A DNA stretch of 64,000 nucleotides from Oxytricha trifallax (Eukaryota; Ciliophora; Spirotrichea; Sporadotrichida; Oxytrichidae), in the NCBI GenBank assembly GCA_000711775.1, contig ARYC01000530.1:62001-126000 (forward strand). The letters run 5' to 3'. The position numbers and the translations under genes were made by a program. The notes under the pieces are model-generated. The model was not told the DNA's origin, searched no databases, and worked only from the letters and a program-made list of their open reading frames with translations. Shown here piece after piece: positions 45,523-57,099 of the stretch. Every line of letters begins with the position of its first letter. Position 1 is the stretch's first letter.

Positions 45523-46147
45523 CATAATAATCCTTGAAGCAATCTACAATAGCTCTTTTGTTCATTCAAATGTATTAAATGTATTTTATTATGAAATAGA
45601 ATGTTACCAGCATAGATAGTCCTCTGAATATCTTCATTCCTTTCATACATCTTGAGGTTTATTTCTCTCAGAAGAACCCTTTCAAACAGTAAGAAGATGA
45701 TGTAAAAATGCTAGTTAATTAATTGCAAAAAAATACATAAATTTATGTTCCAAAAATTTGATATGACTTTACCTCCTGAGGTGGTCTCCAAAACCTCTAC
45801 ATAACTTCTTTTCAAATGCCATGTCAACACTCCATTTTTCCAAAAGCTCTGAGATACTACAACGTAGAAATATAGAAAAAAGGATTTGTTTTAAATTAGG
45901 AAAGACATAGAAATCTCTGTAGTGATCAAGATATCATTTATAGTGGCAACTGGAGTATGACCAAAACGACAGAGAATTTTCTATAAAAGAGGGAATATTC
46001 AAGTCTTTACCTGAGTACCTTGGCTGCCCAATTTTTATTTCCTAATTTTATCTTCGAATAAGACACGCTGTGAGGTATACTTTGAGGTATGCTAGTCCTT
46101 AAATCGATTAAATTTGAATTTTGATCCAAACTTGACCCCATTTCCAT
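45523..46147 (-). pseudogene. Probable gene start and body, unknown product
   Basis: It begins MEMGSSLDQNSNLIDLRTSI, PQSIPHSVSYSKIKLGNKN, then NWAAK. An intron is plausible here: exiting at GTACTCAG or GTAAAGAC and re-entering after CTTTTATAG, it leads to KILCRFGHTPVATINDILI. That frame then runs without TGA through SQSFWKNGVLTWHLKRSYV and LREINLKMYERNEDIQRT to a TGA at 45523. A second intron-like GGTAAAGTCATATC...TTTGAAAG interval lies around 45770-45670. The ATG context and N-terminal composition are convincing, the exon structure is not settled. No family is recognised. Confidence 0.45.
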
Positions 46148-46599
46148 TTAATTAGGGATTATGGACTTTAAAAAAATAAAATTAAAGCCAACCAAATCTT
46201 ATTATTTTCACAAAAATGTCCCTAAAACGGTTAAAATCTACCGTTGAAAATTGTTCATAATTTATTAATTTCTCCTTCTAAAGAGTTTGAGGTATTAGTA
46301 TTTACTTTTTTTTATGCCCTCTCATTACCTAAAAAATTAAAATAATAATTTTAATATACACATATTTTTTTAAACATAAAAATATAAGAATCAGACAAAA
46401 AATGATAATAAATTTAGATATAAACAAAATGATGAAAATTGATTATTTAATCCTAAAATATATATTATAATGATTAAAGAATCTTGGAAACGGGGTTTAC
46501 TTGCTTGCATATTTTATATCGAATCAGAAATACTTATTGAAAGTTAGAGTGACCATAAAAGGGCTTCTCCCAGAATTTCCATTTTTCATAAAACTATAG

Positions 46600-46870
46600 A
46601 GTAAAGTACAATCAATAATAAACCTATTTAATTTATGTTTTTAATAGAGTGATGTCTGAGGCCATTAATTTTTAATATTTCAAGAAATTCGTATTTTGAA
46701 GAAAATTCTTTCAAAAAGTCTATATTTTTGTCTATTATGTAACGCAGATTTTCAATCATATTATGAGAAGCTACAAATAGATAAATGATTTCGTCATCAT
46801 CTTTCAAACCAATTTGTATACTAATTTTATCCTCTTTTCCTTGATACTTTTTTCCAATATTGTTTTCATT
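46600..46870 (-). pseudogene. Coding patch, unknown product
   Basis: The minus-strand frame reads IFTNENNIGKKYQGKEDKIS, IQIGLKDDDEIIYLFVASHN, MIENLRYIIDKNIDFLKEF and SSKYEFLEILKINGLRHHS with no TGA. The composition is that of a globular protein. An AT-rich spacer (46300-46600) separates it from the gene start at 46147, in the same direction. It is either a separate gene fragment or an upstream MDS. Confidence 0.45.
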
Positions 46871-47402
46871 GGTAAATATATATAAATATAATTTATTAGC
46901 ATTATTAAAATTGCTATTTCAATTAAATTTAAACTTAAACTTTAATGCCTAATGAGATTAGAGTTGGAAACTATATTTTTATTAATATATATTTATTAAT
47001 ATTTTTCAGTTATAATAAAATATTTCATTTATAATGATAAGAATTCTTTTTAAGCGTTCGTATAATTAATTTAGAAGGCACTTTTTTTAAAAAAAAATAA
47101 GTGATTTAAATCTGATCATTATATTACTTTTTTAAAACAATATTTGAAGATTAATATTCATAGTATTTAATTTTTGTAAATTTTTCACTTATTTTACATA
47201 TTTATACTATTTAAACTCATCTATATTTTAAAATAAATTTGCTTTTTAATAAAAAAATTATTAAGTTAATAGCTTCTAAGCGTTTCCACTAATATATAAA
47301 TAAATTTAAGTAAAACTATAATAACATTTATATTTATTTCATTTCTCTTAATTATTTAAAATCATTGGAATGCCAATGATTGGCTTGATAATTACTCTTC
47401 AA
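46871..47402. other. AT-rich spacer
   Basis: No feature recognised. Confidence 0.4.
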
Positions 47403-47570
47403 TCAGATAAAGACCAGAGTAAAAGTTTCTTCCTTATCCTGATTCTTACTTGGGCAATCCTCTTCCAGGAAGCATTGAGCTGTTTTTATTTCAATAGCTT
47501 CTTCTTATTCTTAATACCACAGAAGTTGATTCATTTTTTCAATTTAATAATTAATCAAATACTAAATATT
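47403..47570 (-). pseudogene. Coding patch, unknown product
   Basis: The minus-strand frame reads NYQIEKMNQLLWYQEQEEAI, EIKTAQCFLEEDCPSKNQ and DKEETFTLVFI then TGA, after which SNYQANHWHSNDF continues in the same frame. UAR codons are read as Gln at several positions. The plus-strand standard-code frame at 47370-47573 is its shadow. No family is recognised. Confidence 0.42.
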
Positions 47571-47579
47571 TAGGTAATA

Positions 47580-48389
47580 ATTTATATAATGAATTTAATG
47601 AAATGTAATGTTTTGATTTACAAATGATATTCCAAAAATAATGCCAAAAATTATTATCATATTATCTGTTATTAATACTAGAGGATAATGTAATTGCTGT
47701 AAGGACTGTCACAGTCAGTGATTTATTACTTGTGTTTTCCTAGTACTTTTAAAATCTGCTACATTAATTTTGTCTAAGGTAGTAGAATGTAAATATATAT
47801 AGTAGAAGTTTTTAAAAAACTAAAAGTCATTTTATTTTTTGAGTTTTATAACAATATATACATTTATAAAAGCAGACTGATGAAAAAGTATGAGAAATAC
47901 TCAGAGGATTGCTTCAATTTTAATAATTTGATGGTTTCTAGTAATATGCTCTTATTAAATAATTGTAAATAATATATATATAGATGATATAGATAATAAC
48001 TTAAGGTAAAATCAATATTTTAATAAGAAAATTTTATATACAAATCAGCTTATCAATTTAAATTTAAATAAGTAATTCTCAATTTTAAAGTAACAGATAA
48101 AATTTTTAAGTAACCATTTAGTGATAATTTAGAAATACTACATCGACTATCTTCAAAATCTTCAACTTAAATATTACCTTCACTCCAAATAAATTACCAA
48201 GTACTAAACAAACTTTTAGTATTCTTTTATTTTATTATATTTGTTATAATAGTTTTAAAGGTAAGATAAATTCAAATACAGATACAATTTAAATAAATCC
48301 TCATGAAAAATAAGTGAAAATGTTTAATTTAAAATGTAAATGGATTTAAATAATAAGTATTAATATAGAAAATTACAGAAATGGAATCC
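47580..48389. other. AT-rich spacer
   Basis: No feature recognised. Confidence 0.4.
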
Positions 48390-48665
48390 AGAAACAGCTT
48401 TATAATATTTTCAGTATCCTTCATAATTTGCTCCATCTAGCCACACCTACTTTGTTGTTCCAATCTTTTTACAGCATCTTTTGTATTTTCGGTCTACTGA
48501 TGTCGTCACTCCTACTAGTAAGTATAGATGAAATAAAAAAATTTTAGATATGTTTTTTGTAACTTACAAATTTTAGTGAAGCTGCTCCAGGGACACCATC
48601 TCAAGTTTATTTATTTATTAATTATTATACATTAATTAAACTTTTCTAATTATAAAATATGATTA
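48390..48665 (-). mobile_element. MITE family M1, copy 3 (diverged)
   Basis: On the minus strand TTTGTAAGTTACAAAAAACA, TATCTAAAATTTTTTTAT, CTAGTAGGAGTGACGACATC and AGTAGACCG match the cores at 7735-8108 and 9856-10212. The end near 48665 (ATCATATTTTATAATTAGAA inward) resembles the M1 terminal repeat. The other end is not clear, so the left limit is approximate. Confidence 0.55.
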
Positions 48666-49120
48666 CTTAAATAGCGGAATATTTATATTTTAAAATTTAC
48701 TTTGAAAATAACTATAATAAGAGCTTTATTCATTTTGTCATTGGGACCTTAAAATGCATTCTAAGGTATCTAGATATCCAATCTAAGTTATTTCATTGGC
48801 AATTAATAATTATCTGAGCTTGTCCTTCTCTTTCTACAACCACTGAATGTGATTTCATTCTTTCTATAATTTGGCATATATCAATATATCTTTATTAGAA
48901 TTGATCAACACATTAATAAATGGAAGTGAGAAGTGTATTATGGTATACTTAATAATTAATTTTCATAGATGCCTGAGATTGATTGAGAATTATTAAAAAA
49001 GACTGAAATCTTCTGATTAAAAGTATTTTTTATGTTATAACTTAAGAAGCTTATCTTTAGTTAAGTTTAAAGTTTGATTTGCAACTTTGGAGTAATAAAT
49101 TCTAAATTTTTATTTTTATT
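48666..49120. other. AT-rich spacer
   Basis: No feature recognised. Confidence 0.4.
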
Positions 49121-49892
49121 TGTTTAATGATTAAAATCAAATAAATTTATCACATCACTGTTTAATACTAAAAACAAACCATGTGTCTTAGTCGTGAAGC
49201 AGACGTATCTGAGTGAATTGACGTGACCACGTGATCACTTAACTAGTGAGTTGAGGGGTGATCGTGGTCACTGCTCTATTTTGACGTCATTCGACGAATT
49301 AACATTGAAATCATGCATTTTAAATGTGGCAATTCCGTGACGTGGCAGTCAAATAGTAGAAAACTCCGAAAAAACCACTTCCGCTATTACCTAGTCTCTT
49401 CTTAAAATCAAGATGTTGCCAGCATAATCTGAACAACAGAGCTCATAGAATTCGACTATACAACAGAGGAGAAAAAAACGCTTACCTGTCCCGCCGCTGC
49501 TGGGAAACGTAATCACTGTCCATTCGCTGTTGTAGCTTTAGCACCCTAAACAGGTGTGGGAGAAAAATCCTTATCTTTGGCTTCAATGGTTTTTATCTTC
49601 TCATTTTTGAAGGCAGAGCTTACCTTCATCCTGCTCCCTATTACCTAGGAAGCTGATCTCAAGCCAGGAAAGCTCATCTATGAAGGGAAATCCTTGTGTC
49701 CAAGCCCACTCGAGGAGTGTAGTAGCTGACAGATTGAACCCCGCCGACTGGCCCCTCATGCTTTGCGCTCAGCACCCCTACCTATCCTCGGTAGGCCTTA
49801 GCATAATAGAAAGCTCTATTAGAAAGTCCTAAGTGAGATTAGTACCAGATTAGTACCTCACATAGCAATTATCTTTCTAATTTAATAATATT
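49121..49892 (+). repeat. GC-rich dispersed repeat R1, copy 1 (long form)
   Basis: 772 bp, direct repeat of 61431-62067. Both copies start TGTTTAATGATTAAAATCAA and end near TTTCTAATTTAATAATAT. Shared landmarks include AGACGTATCTGAGTGA, AGTAGAAAACTCCGAAAAAA, GCTGCTGGGAAACGTAATC, GTGTGGGAGAAAAATCCTTA, CTGCTCCCTATTACCTAGGA and GGTAGGCCTTAG-like ends. The unit is much GC-richer than the surroundings. I see no good protein frame and no clear Pol III boxes, so it may be a non-coding repeat (SINE/MITE-like) or a structured RNA. It differs from copy 2 by a 119-bp segment. Confidence 0.85.
49226..49344. other. 119-bp IES-like insertion in repeat R1
   Basis: Copy 1 of R1 has TGACGTG at 49219-49225 and again at 49338-49344. 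The interval from 49226 through the second TGACGTG is absent from copy 2, which has one TGACGTG (61529-61535) followed directly by GCAGTC. That is the footprint of precise excision, or insertion, at a 7-bp direct repeat, as between an IES and its pointer. Inside, GTGACCACGTGATCAC and GGTGATCGTGGTCAC form an inverted repeat. Confidence 0.7.
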
Positions 49893-50147
49893 ATCTCTAC
49901 TTTAAATATAAATATAATAAAATTATTTAAATAAACATACTAAAATTTATTGATAACTTAAAACTAAGGTTGATTGATTTGTTTGGTGATACTATAATTC
50001 TTTTTTAGATTAACTTGTAGTAATTAAAGTATTTAATATTAGTGTAGATCAAGTGAGGTTATATATTTTCTTTTACGTTTAATATTTTCTACCATTTTAA
50101 TAGGCAACCCAGTATTTTATTGGATTAAATAATCCTTACCAGTAAGT

Positions 50148-50412
50148 AAAACCCCATAGATCAATTAAGACATGAGAATAGGGGTTAAGAACAATTAAAT
50201 GCATAATTTATTATTATTGGCGTATAATTTAAATGTTTGGGCTAATTATTAAAACTATTGGCTCGATTAATTGTCTCTTATAAAATAATCCAATCAGGGT
50301 GTGTAAATTTGATTTTAGGCTAATTATTTATATTATTAGCCAATTATAATTAATTCTTAATTTAATTGTTCTTAACCCCTATTCTCATGTCTTAATTGAT
50401 CTATGGGGTTTT
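50148..50412. mobile_element. 265-bp MITE with long TIRs
   Basis: Inverted ends of about 50 bp: AAAACCCCATAGATCAATTA, AGACATGAGAATAGGGGTTA and AGAACAATTAAAT, matched at 50365-50412. The element can be read with TA duplicated at both sides (TA then AAACCCC, GGGGTTT then TA), as for Tc1/mariner-type MITEs. The interior is AT-rich and carries a second, weaker inverted pair (GGCTAATTATT). No coding frame. Confidence 0.85.
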
Positions 50413-52405
50413 ATGATGATTTGAAAATTTTATGAGAGTCTCAAATTCTACCGTTTAATAATATCAGCAATAGCAATTATATACCGTTATTAACTATTAT
50501 TTTGCGATTAATATTTAACAAAAATTTTATGTTCATGGTTTTTACAGTATCTAGCAATTAATTATTTTATTCGCATGACTTTATTCTTTGTTGTACAGAT
50601 TTAAGTAGATTTAAATAAGACTAAATTTTTATAATTAAGATTATTGTAGTTCTGCAAACTTTTATAAGAATATCTTTATTGAAGTTTTAGTAGAATAAAT
50701 AGTGAGAAAGAAAATGTAGTTATATTAGTAAAGGTTTTTTTAAAAGACTTTTTACTTCATCTCATAAACATAATAATCGCTTAATAAAAAATTTAATAAG
50801 CAAAGATTTTCTTTCGTAGCTATCAGTATATTGAATAAAATCCTAGAAACAAATAATATTGTCTCAGTAATAATCGTAAAATGGTACGTGCTTTCATTAG
50901 ATATAAAAACTTATGAATTATTTATATACTTCTTTTATTACATCATATTCCTGAACAGATAAATAAATTTTTGCAAACTAAAAGAAATTCTTGGGGTAAA
51001 TTAGTATTTTTAACTTTCAATTTTTAATTAGCTGATTACTTAATTACTTGAGATTGATGGTGGATAAATTCTTTTTAAGCTAAGAATCCTTCATAAATTG
51101 ATTACCTATCAATATGAAAAATGGAAAGTCTCAATTTGTTTATATATTTAATATATATTAAGACTTAAGATATTTTATAATATTCATCATAAATTAATTA
51201 TTTTGTCCTAAGATCTTGCATTGTCTTCCCCTAAGGCGAGAAGCTTCTGCATGTGTAAAATTATGTCCAGTTACTTATGAGATCTTGAGTAATTTCCCTT
51301 AATCAATCGTATATAGTTGAGAAGTTAGCTAATTATTTAATACCGCTAACACTGACAGATATTCTAATTATTATTTTGCAGGCTCAGAGTGAATAATAAA
51401 AATATTCCTATTTACTTGAGAGATATAGTGATTATCAAATTTTGTTAATCATAATGGCATTACAGATATGAGATTAGTAAAATATATATGGATAGTAAGG
51501 AATGTTCATATTAAACATATTATTTTTTTATTCTTCATTTTTTAACTTTTAAAATATTTATAAAACCTTGCTTTTTATTAATCTAGTTATCTCTCAGTTA
51601 TATTATTATAAAAATTCATCAAAACACATATAATATTACATAATAAAAGTATATTTCAATTCATTTATTAAAATGGCAAGATTTAAATTATAAAATTCGT
51701 TGATTGAGATTGACAGTAAACTTAGCAACTGAATGAAACTGATTTTATCAATTTATAAATTTTTTATAATTTATCATTGTAATATTTTCTGTAATTTTTA
51801 TAAAAAGTTTGTTTACTTTGATAATACAATGCCTTTAAGGATTTTTAGAGACTTAATTTATATAAGTTTTAAATTAGAATTAAAATTAATAATATTTTAC
51901 AATTGAAATGTAGATATAAATTTAACCACTAAATTAATATTTTTATTTTCCAACATTTTTTAATTCTTTTTATGATATTTTTACAATATATTTAAATAAT
52001 TAGTTTTATAATTAAAAGGACTGCATAAAGATTTACATCGTTTTGTTCAATCATAAGAAATCTAAATCAACTTAATATTATTCTAATTTATTGAAGGTAG
52101 AAACTTATAACTTAAATTAATTTGTTTTTATAAAAATAAATTATTCCTAATTGATATAAACTTATTAATTATAATATGTAATAAGTAATTAATTAATAAA
52201 GCAATAAGAATTAGTAGTAGTGGTGAGTCACTAAGGTAAAATAGAGAAATAATAAATCTAGAGATCAAAATTCTAGAAATATTAATTATAGAAATTTTTT
52301 ACAGTGTAGTTTGACTATGTATAAACTTGTAAGATATTTTTACTGCGCTGGAGGACTGTATCAAACGTTTAATTGTTGTAGGTCTGCATTATACAGTCCC
52401 ATGTG
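50413..52405. other. AT-rich spacer
   Basis: Two kilobases of AT-rich DNA. The stretch 51220-51370 is slightly less AT-rich and could be a short unique segment, but no frame or motif was identified. Confidence 0.4.
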
Positions 52406-52429
52406 ATTATTCATTATTTTAATCTTTAT

Positions 52430-52600
52430 TGGTTGAGATTTCATCTGCTTTGATAGCATTGGTAACTTCATCAAGAATAAGAATCTTTGGATCTTTAATA
52501 AGCGCTCTTGCAATAACGATTCTTTGCTTTTGACCTCATGATAACATTATTCCCTTAAGTCCACATCTCTTATCAAAACCTACGTGTAACTTGAAGTCTT
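52430..52600 (-). pseudogene. ABC transporter nucleotide-binding domain fragment
   Basis: The minus-strand frame reads FKLHVGFDKRCGLKGIML, then [39 protein letters not shown]. This is the signature (LSGGQ), Walker B (ILILDE) and D-loop region of an ABC exporter ATPase of the ABCB type, about 55 residues. The first signature Gly (GGA) is TGA here (52536-52538), Ala in LDEAT is Val and Ser-Ala-Leu is Asn-Ala-Ile. Walker A and the membrane domain are not found nearby. It is a dead or isolated paralog fragment, or one MDS with a mutation. The flanks are a weakly coding region to about 52700. Confidence 0.7.
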
Positions 52601-52724
52601 ACCTAGAGGTATAAGTACAATGCCTCTTCAGGACCAATTGTTGTTCCCGCAGAAGGAATAGTACTGGTAACTTCTGGGGGCTATGTCACTGGCAATCTTT
52701 GACCTCCTAGTTCCTTCACACATT

Positions 52725-53099
52725 ATATATATATATAATAGTAGGTAATTAGTATTACTATATAAAGTTATTATAATTAAATATATTTATAAATGCAAAG
52801 GCGGGCGTAGTAAGCATATCACTAAGGAACATCAAGCAACAAAACAATATTTACATAAATTAATTTGAATTTCTGTAGGAATACTCAAATTACTAGATAT
52901 GTCTCAGTTAGGACTAATGAAGTCTTTGCCTGTTTTTAATAAAATAAATATTAATTTAATATATTAACTATTTAACTGTTTGCAAAGATTCAATTTCAAG
53001 GTAAAAACAACTATAAAAACATTTTTATATGGACATATCGTTCATTTCATATACTAGGATTAATTTTAATTAATATCATCATAAATTAACAAAATATTA
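52725..53099. other. AT-rich spacer with short TA tract
   Basis: It begins with a short (TA)n run at 52724-52739. No gene is seen. Confidence 0.4.
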
Positions 53100-53420
53100 T
53101 CACAGAGGACTTTAAGAAAGAATATAAATGCATATTCAGTCCCTTCTTTTTCTCTAAGATACTTGAAGTTAGGGCACAATAAATCATCAGAGTAGAACTT
53201 ACTCTTTAACAAAGCAGTAACTCCAACCTCATCAAAAAGGGATAACTAAAGCTGACAATCAATTGGAGAAATATAAAATTGCGGCAATGGAGTGGAATTA
53301 AGCTTTTCCTATAATGGATCTAGTTAATAAACCCATCAATTTTAGCACTAAGAATATTCAGGTTGAGATTTTGAAGAAAAGTTTAAAGCAGAAATATTAT
53401 TGGTCAGCTATGGAAAGTGA
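53100..53420 (-). pseudogene. Coding patch, unknown product, one TGA
   Basis: The minus-strand frame reads NISALNFSSKSQPEYSQCQN, TGA, WVYQLDPLQEKLNSTPLPQF, YISPIDCQLQLSLFDEVG, VTALLKSKFYSDDLLCPN and FKYLREKEGTEYAFIF. UAR = Gln several times. It looks like part of a globular protein. No family is recognised. It lies between the ABC fragment and the LINE and runs in the same direction. Confidence 0.45.
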
Positions 53421-53424
53421 TACC

Positions 53425-53889
53425 ATAGAAGAATTGATTTTCTGAAATTTATATCTACCTAAAGATTAGTATGGTATAGTATAGTATCTGAATAAAATTT
53501 ATTAAGGATTTAATTCAAAATATATAAGAGTATTTTAATAATTCAAATCACATGCTTCAATTAAATAAAAATGCGTAAATAATTTCTCAAATTCCATAAA
53601 AACAGATTTGAAACAGGAGAATAATTTGTTTCATTTCGGTTTAACACAATTAGGACCGATCCTTACATCTTTGCGGGGATATAAAAAGATTCTCATTGCT
53701 GATTGCTGTAGTCCAAAAGATAGTAAAACAATATGACCATATTAAATAAGAAATATAATATTTTAGTAATCATGATTTATATTTAAGAAAAGGAACTAAT
53801 AATTCATTTAAAAGGCTTCAAAATCAGCTTTAGAAGCATCGAATATCTATTTTTCATTTTAATTTTAGTAATAACTAAAGGTAAATTAA
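53425..53889. other. AT-rich spacer
   Basis: No feature recognised. Confidence 0.4.
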
Positions 53890-55170
53890 ATGCATAATAT
53901 CTAAAAATGCTTTATAAATAGTTAGATGTAATTCTTCACAATTTCATGCTTTAATCTTTTCTCTTCTTGTAAAGTTGTTCCTTCTTCCTCATTCAGGTTT
54001 TGTAGATTTTTTGACTCTCAATTGTTAGTTTATTCTTTCTTTCTCATCTCCTGGTCACTTGCATCTCGTTCCAATTAGTTCCCTGAATTCTTACTTTCTA
54101 TCCTGATTGATTATTGGACTAATTTATGTTTTCCAGCTCCTCTTGTTGGTTTCTTTGCAATTCCCCTCGTAAACTGGTCGTGTGAATAGGTATTCCCCGA
54201 CATCGACATCTTCTTTGATTGTATTCCTGAATCTCCCCTCTTGCTCTTCTTGAATTAATTCCATTTGCATCTCTGTTCCGTTCTTCAGAACTATCTCATC
54301 CCATACCTCAACCTGTGAGATCATGTTGGTGTTTCGAGTCCCGTTCTCATCAATCTCTGCCTACCAAAGCTTTTCGTTCTTATTCTCTCTAATTATATCT
54401 ATTGTCTTTTCTTCGACTGTAATATATAAAATTCCTATTTCCAGTTTCATGAGGGATACCTCTAAATTAATATAAGATAGTATCTCTGCATTCTAATCCA
54501 GTCCTTAGCGAAGATCTAAAAGATAGGTTCTGCAAGTTCCAAGGCAAGGTGATAAGCTATTATTGTAGGAATAAATTCGAATAAGGGAAATTAAATTTAA
54601 ATTTATTTATTATAAATCAAATTATTGGCAGTTAAAGTTGTCCAATTTAAACGATCTTAGGCTTATTCGACAGAAAATTTAAAATTAGCTGGACCTTACT
54701 AATGGCGGTACTATTTTATCGCATCCATGGAGCGAGATAACTTGAGTTTAATTAAACTCATCTAAATTCAATAAATAATAACCTCACATTAAACTCAAGT
54801 TATCTCGCTCCATGGATGCGATAAAATAGTACCGCCATTAGTAAGGTCCAGCTAATTTTAAATTCTCTGTCGAATAAGCCTAAGATCGTTTAAATTGGAC
54901 AACTTTAACTGCCAATTATTTGATTTATAATAAATAAATTTAAATTTAATTTCCCATATTCGAATTTATTCCTACAATATGTTTGCCATCACTTCCAGTC
55001 TTCTGGATCTGTGACTTGATTATTCTCGGTTTAGATGAAAATATTGTCAGCTTTTTAGCTTTACTCATTATCTCCATTATTATCATGTTTATTTGTTCTT
55101 GATATTTCTGAATCAATGCCAGGCTTACTAGTATCTTTCTGGAGTCATAAACTTCCATGATTCCTGTCTC
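53890..55170 (-). pseudogene. LINE C-terminal region
   Basis: The minus strand holds MEVYDSRKILVSLALIQKYQ with EIMSKAKKLTIFSSKPR (55158-54980), the MITE insertion, then QAEIDENGTRNTNMISQVEV, WDEIVLKNGTEMQMELIQEE and VGEYLFTRPVYEGN (54360-54150), and a Gln/Glu/Asn-rich end to about 53890. Two of these are also open in the standard code. No zinc knuckle or RNase H motif was recognised. Confidence 0.6.
54561..54979. mobile_element. 419-bp palindromic MITE in LINE copy B
   Basis: An almost perfect inverted repeat: the left arm from TTGTAGGAATAAATTCGAAT through GGACCTTACTAATGGCGGTA and GCGAGATAACTTGAGTTTAA is mirrored in the right arm, leaving a short AT-rich loop near 54760-54785. TA flanks both ends (TA then TTGTAGG, CCTACAA then TA), consistent with a TA-targeting DNA transposon derivative. 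Arms of about 200 bp could form a long hairpin RNA if transcribed. Confidence 0.9.
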
Positions 55171-57099
55171 TTTGGCTACACTTAGAATAATCCAATTCTT
55201 GTAGCCTTTAATACTGCTTTGTCAGCTTATTAGAATTATGGCTCTTCTTATATCCTCTTCTTCTCACAGAAATTACCAATTCTAGTTTCCAGTTTCTTGA
55301 TCAAATGTCTCTCTCTTTCTATACTTGTACTATCCCTTTTCATTCAGGACAATTGGTGAGAGTATCATTTGTGAGATCTTTTGCTCGCTGAACTGAGGAT
55401 CCTCAACTTGGCGTAAGCATAGCTCCTTAGATTTTTCCTGAATGTGTCTCCCTGTGATCATATACTAATGTAACCAATCATCATTTATCTTTTTCCAGTG
55501 ATTTTCTTGCCTCAAAGACTATAAATCCCATTCTCTGTTCCCTCTTCTCTTCTTGCTTGTTCTCTATTATAGAATCTCTTCACCAGAGCTTTCTCTATAT
55601 TGTTCCTGGTGCTAGGGCAGCATGCTATCGTTATCGTTCTTGTGGTTTGGGGTCAATCCCTTCTTTGTGGGAATAATTTTGTCAAATCCTTAGTATGTTA
55701 CCTCTGATAGGTCTATCAGGTTCTTGAGCTTCATCTGTTCTGCTTGGACACAATCTGATCAATCTTCATGTACGTCGTATCTTGTCCTCTGGGCTTGGGT
55801 TTCATTTATATTTTTCCTGGGGTTTGATTGTCCAATTCTTAATCTGCTTTTGAAGCCCATTTGTTTGTTTAACAAAACTTTTTAATGCTTGTTATCTCTT
55901 AGACCCTAAACTTCCTGATTCTTACTTCTCTCTATGTGCTCATATCTAACTTTTTCACCTTTTTGCCAGAACTTAGTCTTCTGGTTGATGTCATCATCTC
56001 TGAAGCTCCTCTTCTTGTTGTCATAGCTTTGGTAGTAATTACTTTAGTATGGATTTTAACTCTTCTGCTCTTCCATATTGTTAAACTCCTTCTTTAAAAT
56101 CGATTATTAGATTTTCTTTTTTAATTAATTAATTTCTGATTTTTCATTATAATTCTCTCCTACATTTCGCTATTTATACTTCATGTTTATCAATTCACAT
56201 TTTTAGATGTTCAAAGTCTTCCTTCATGATTAAAGTTTTGATTTTCCGCCAAATCTGTTGTTTTTTTTACATAGGTTACTTTGAAAAGCTTTTTTATTTT
56301 AAGTAGCCTTGGGTCTCTAGTCCTCTAATTCTGTCGTCTAGCCAGACCATGTTTGCAATGATTTAAATTTGTGTTTTGAAACTTAGGTCTATTAACCTGT
56401 GGTCTCTTAGAAATTATGTTAAATCTTGTTGGGTTCCTAGCTTCGTTCATTAAATGACAACTCTTTATATAGGTTGAATTTACAAATGAATGTTTTGTGG
56501 GCATTTCAGTAGTGGTTCATTCCGTAATTTACGATTGTCCTTCCTTGGTTTATTGCCATCATTATGTCCTTCACATTCTTTGTTAAGAATAACTTTTTCT
56601 CTTCTGAAGCTCTTGTTTCTTTTCATAGATTTGCTTTTTTGTCTCTTTGGGTTTCAAGCATTTATCTAAATTGATTTTTGCCTTGTCAATGCTCTTCAAA
56701 ATTAATTGTTCTGTAATTTTTCTTGTTTCACACGTTCCTTTAGCATGGTTATGTTGCGAAATATTCTATTTGGAATATCTCTAGGAGTTTTAAACGCTAT
56801 TCTCTTCACCTGTGTCTCTAACTTATCTATTTTCTCCAGTTTTACATAACCAATGGCTACTTATGGTGTGTATTTTATATTATGAGTGATCTAATTTTGG
56901 CAACCATTATTGTATCGCAAATCGTTGCATTGTTAGATTTGGAAAGGTTTTAGTAAAAGTAGGTTTGTTTTTTTATTTCTTCCCAGATATTATTCAGTAA
57001 AGCTCTTGTGTCTAGTTGTATATTCATACCCAAGTATTAAACTTTCTTTATTCCCTAGACTTCATTAGTATATTTGAATTCCTTTGAGTCTCCCATAAA

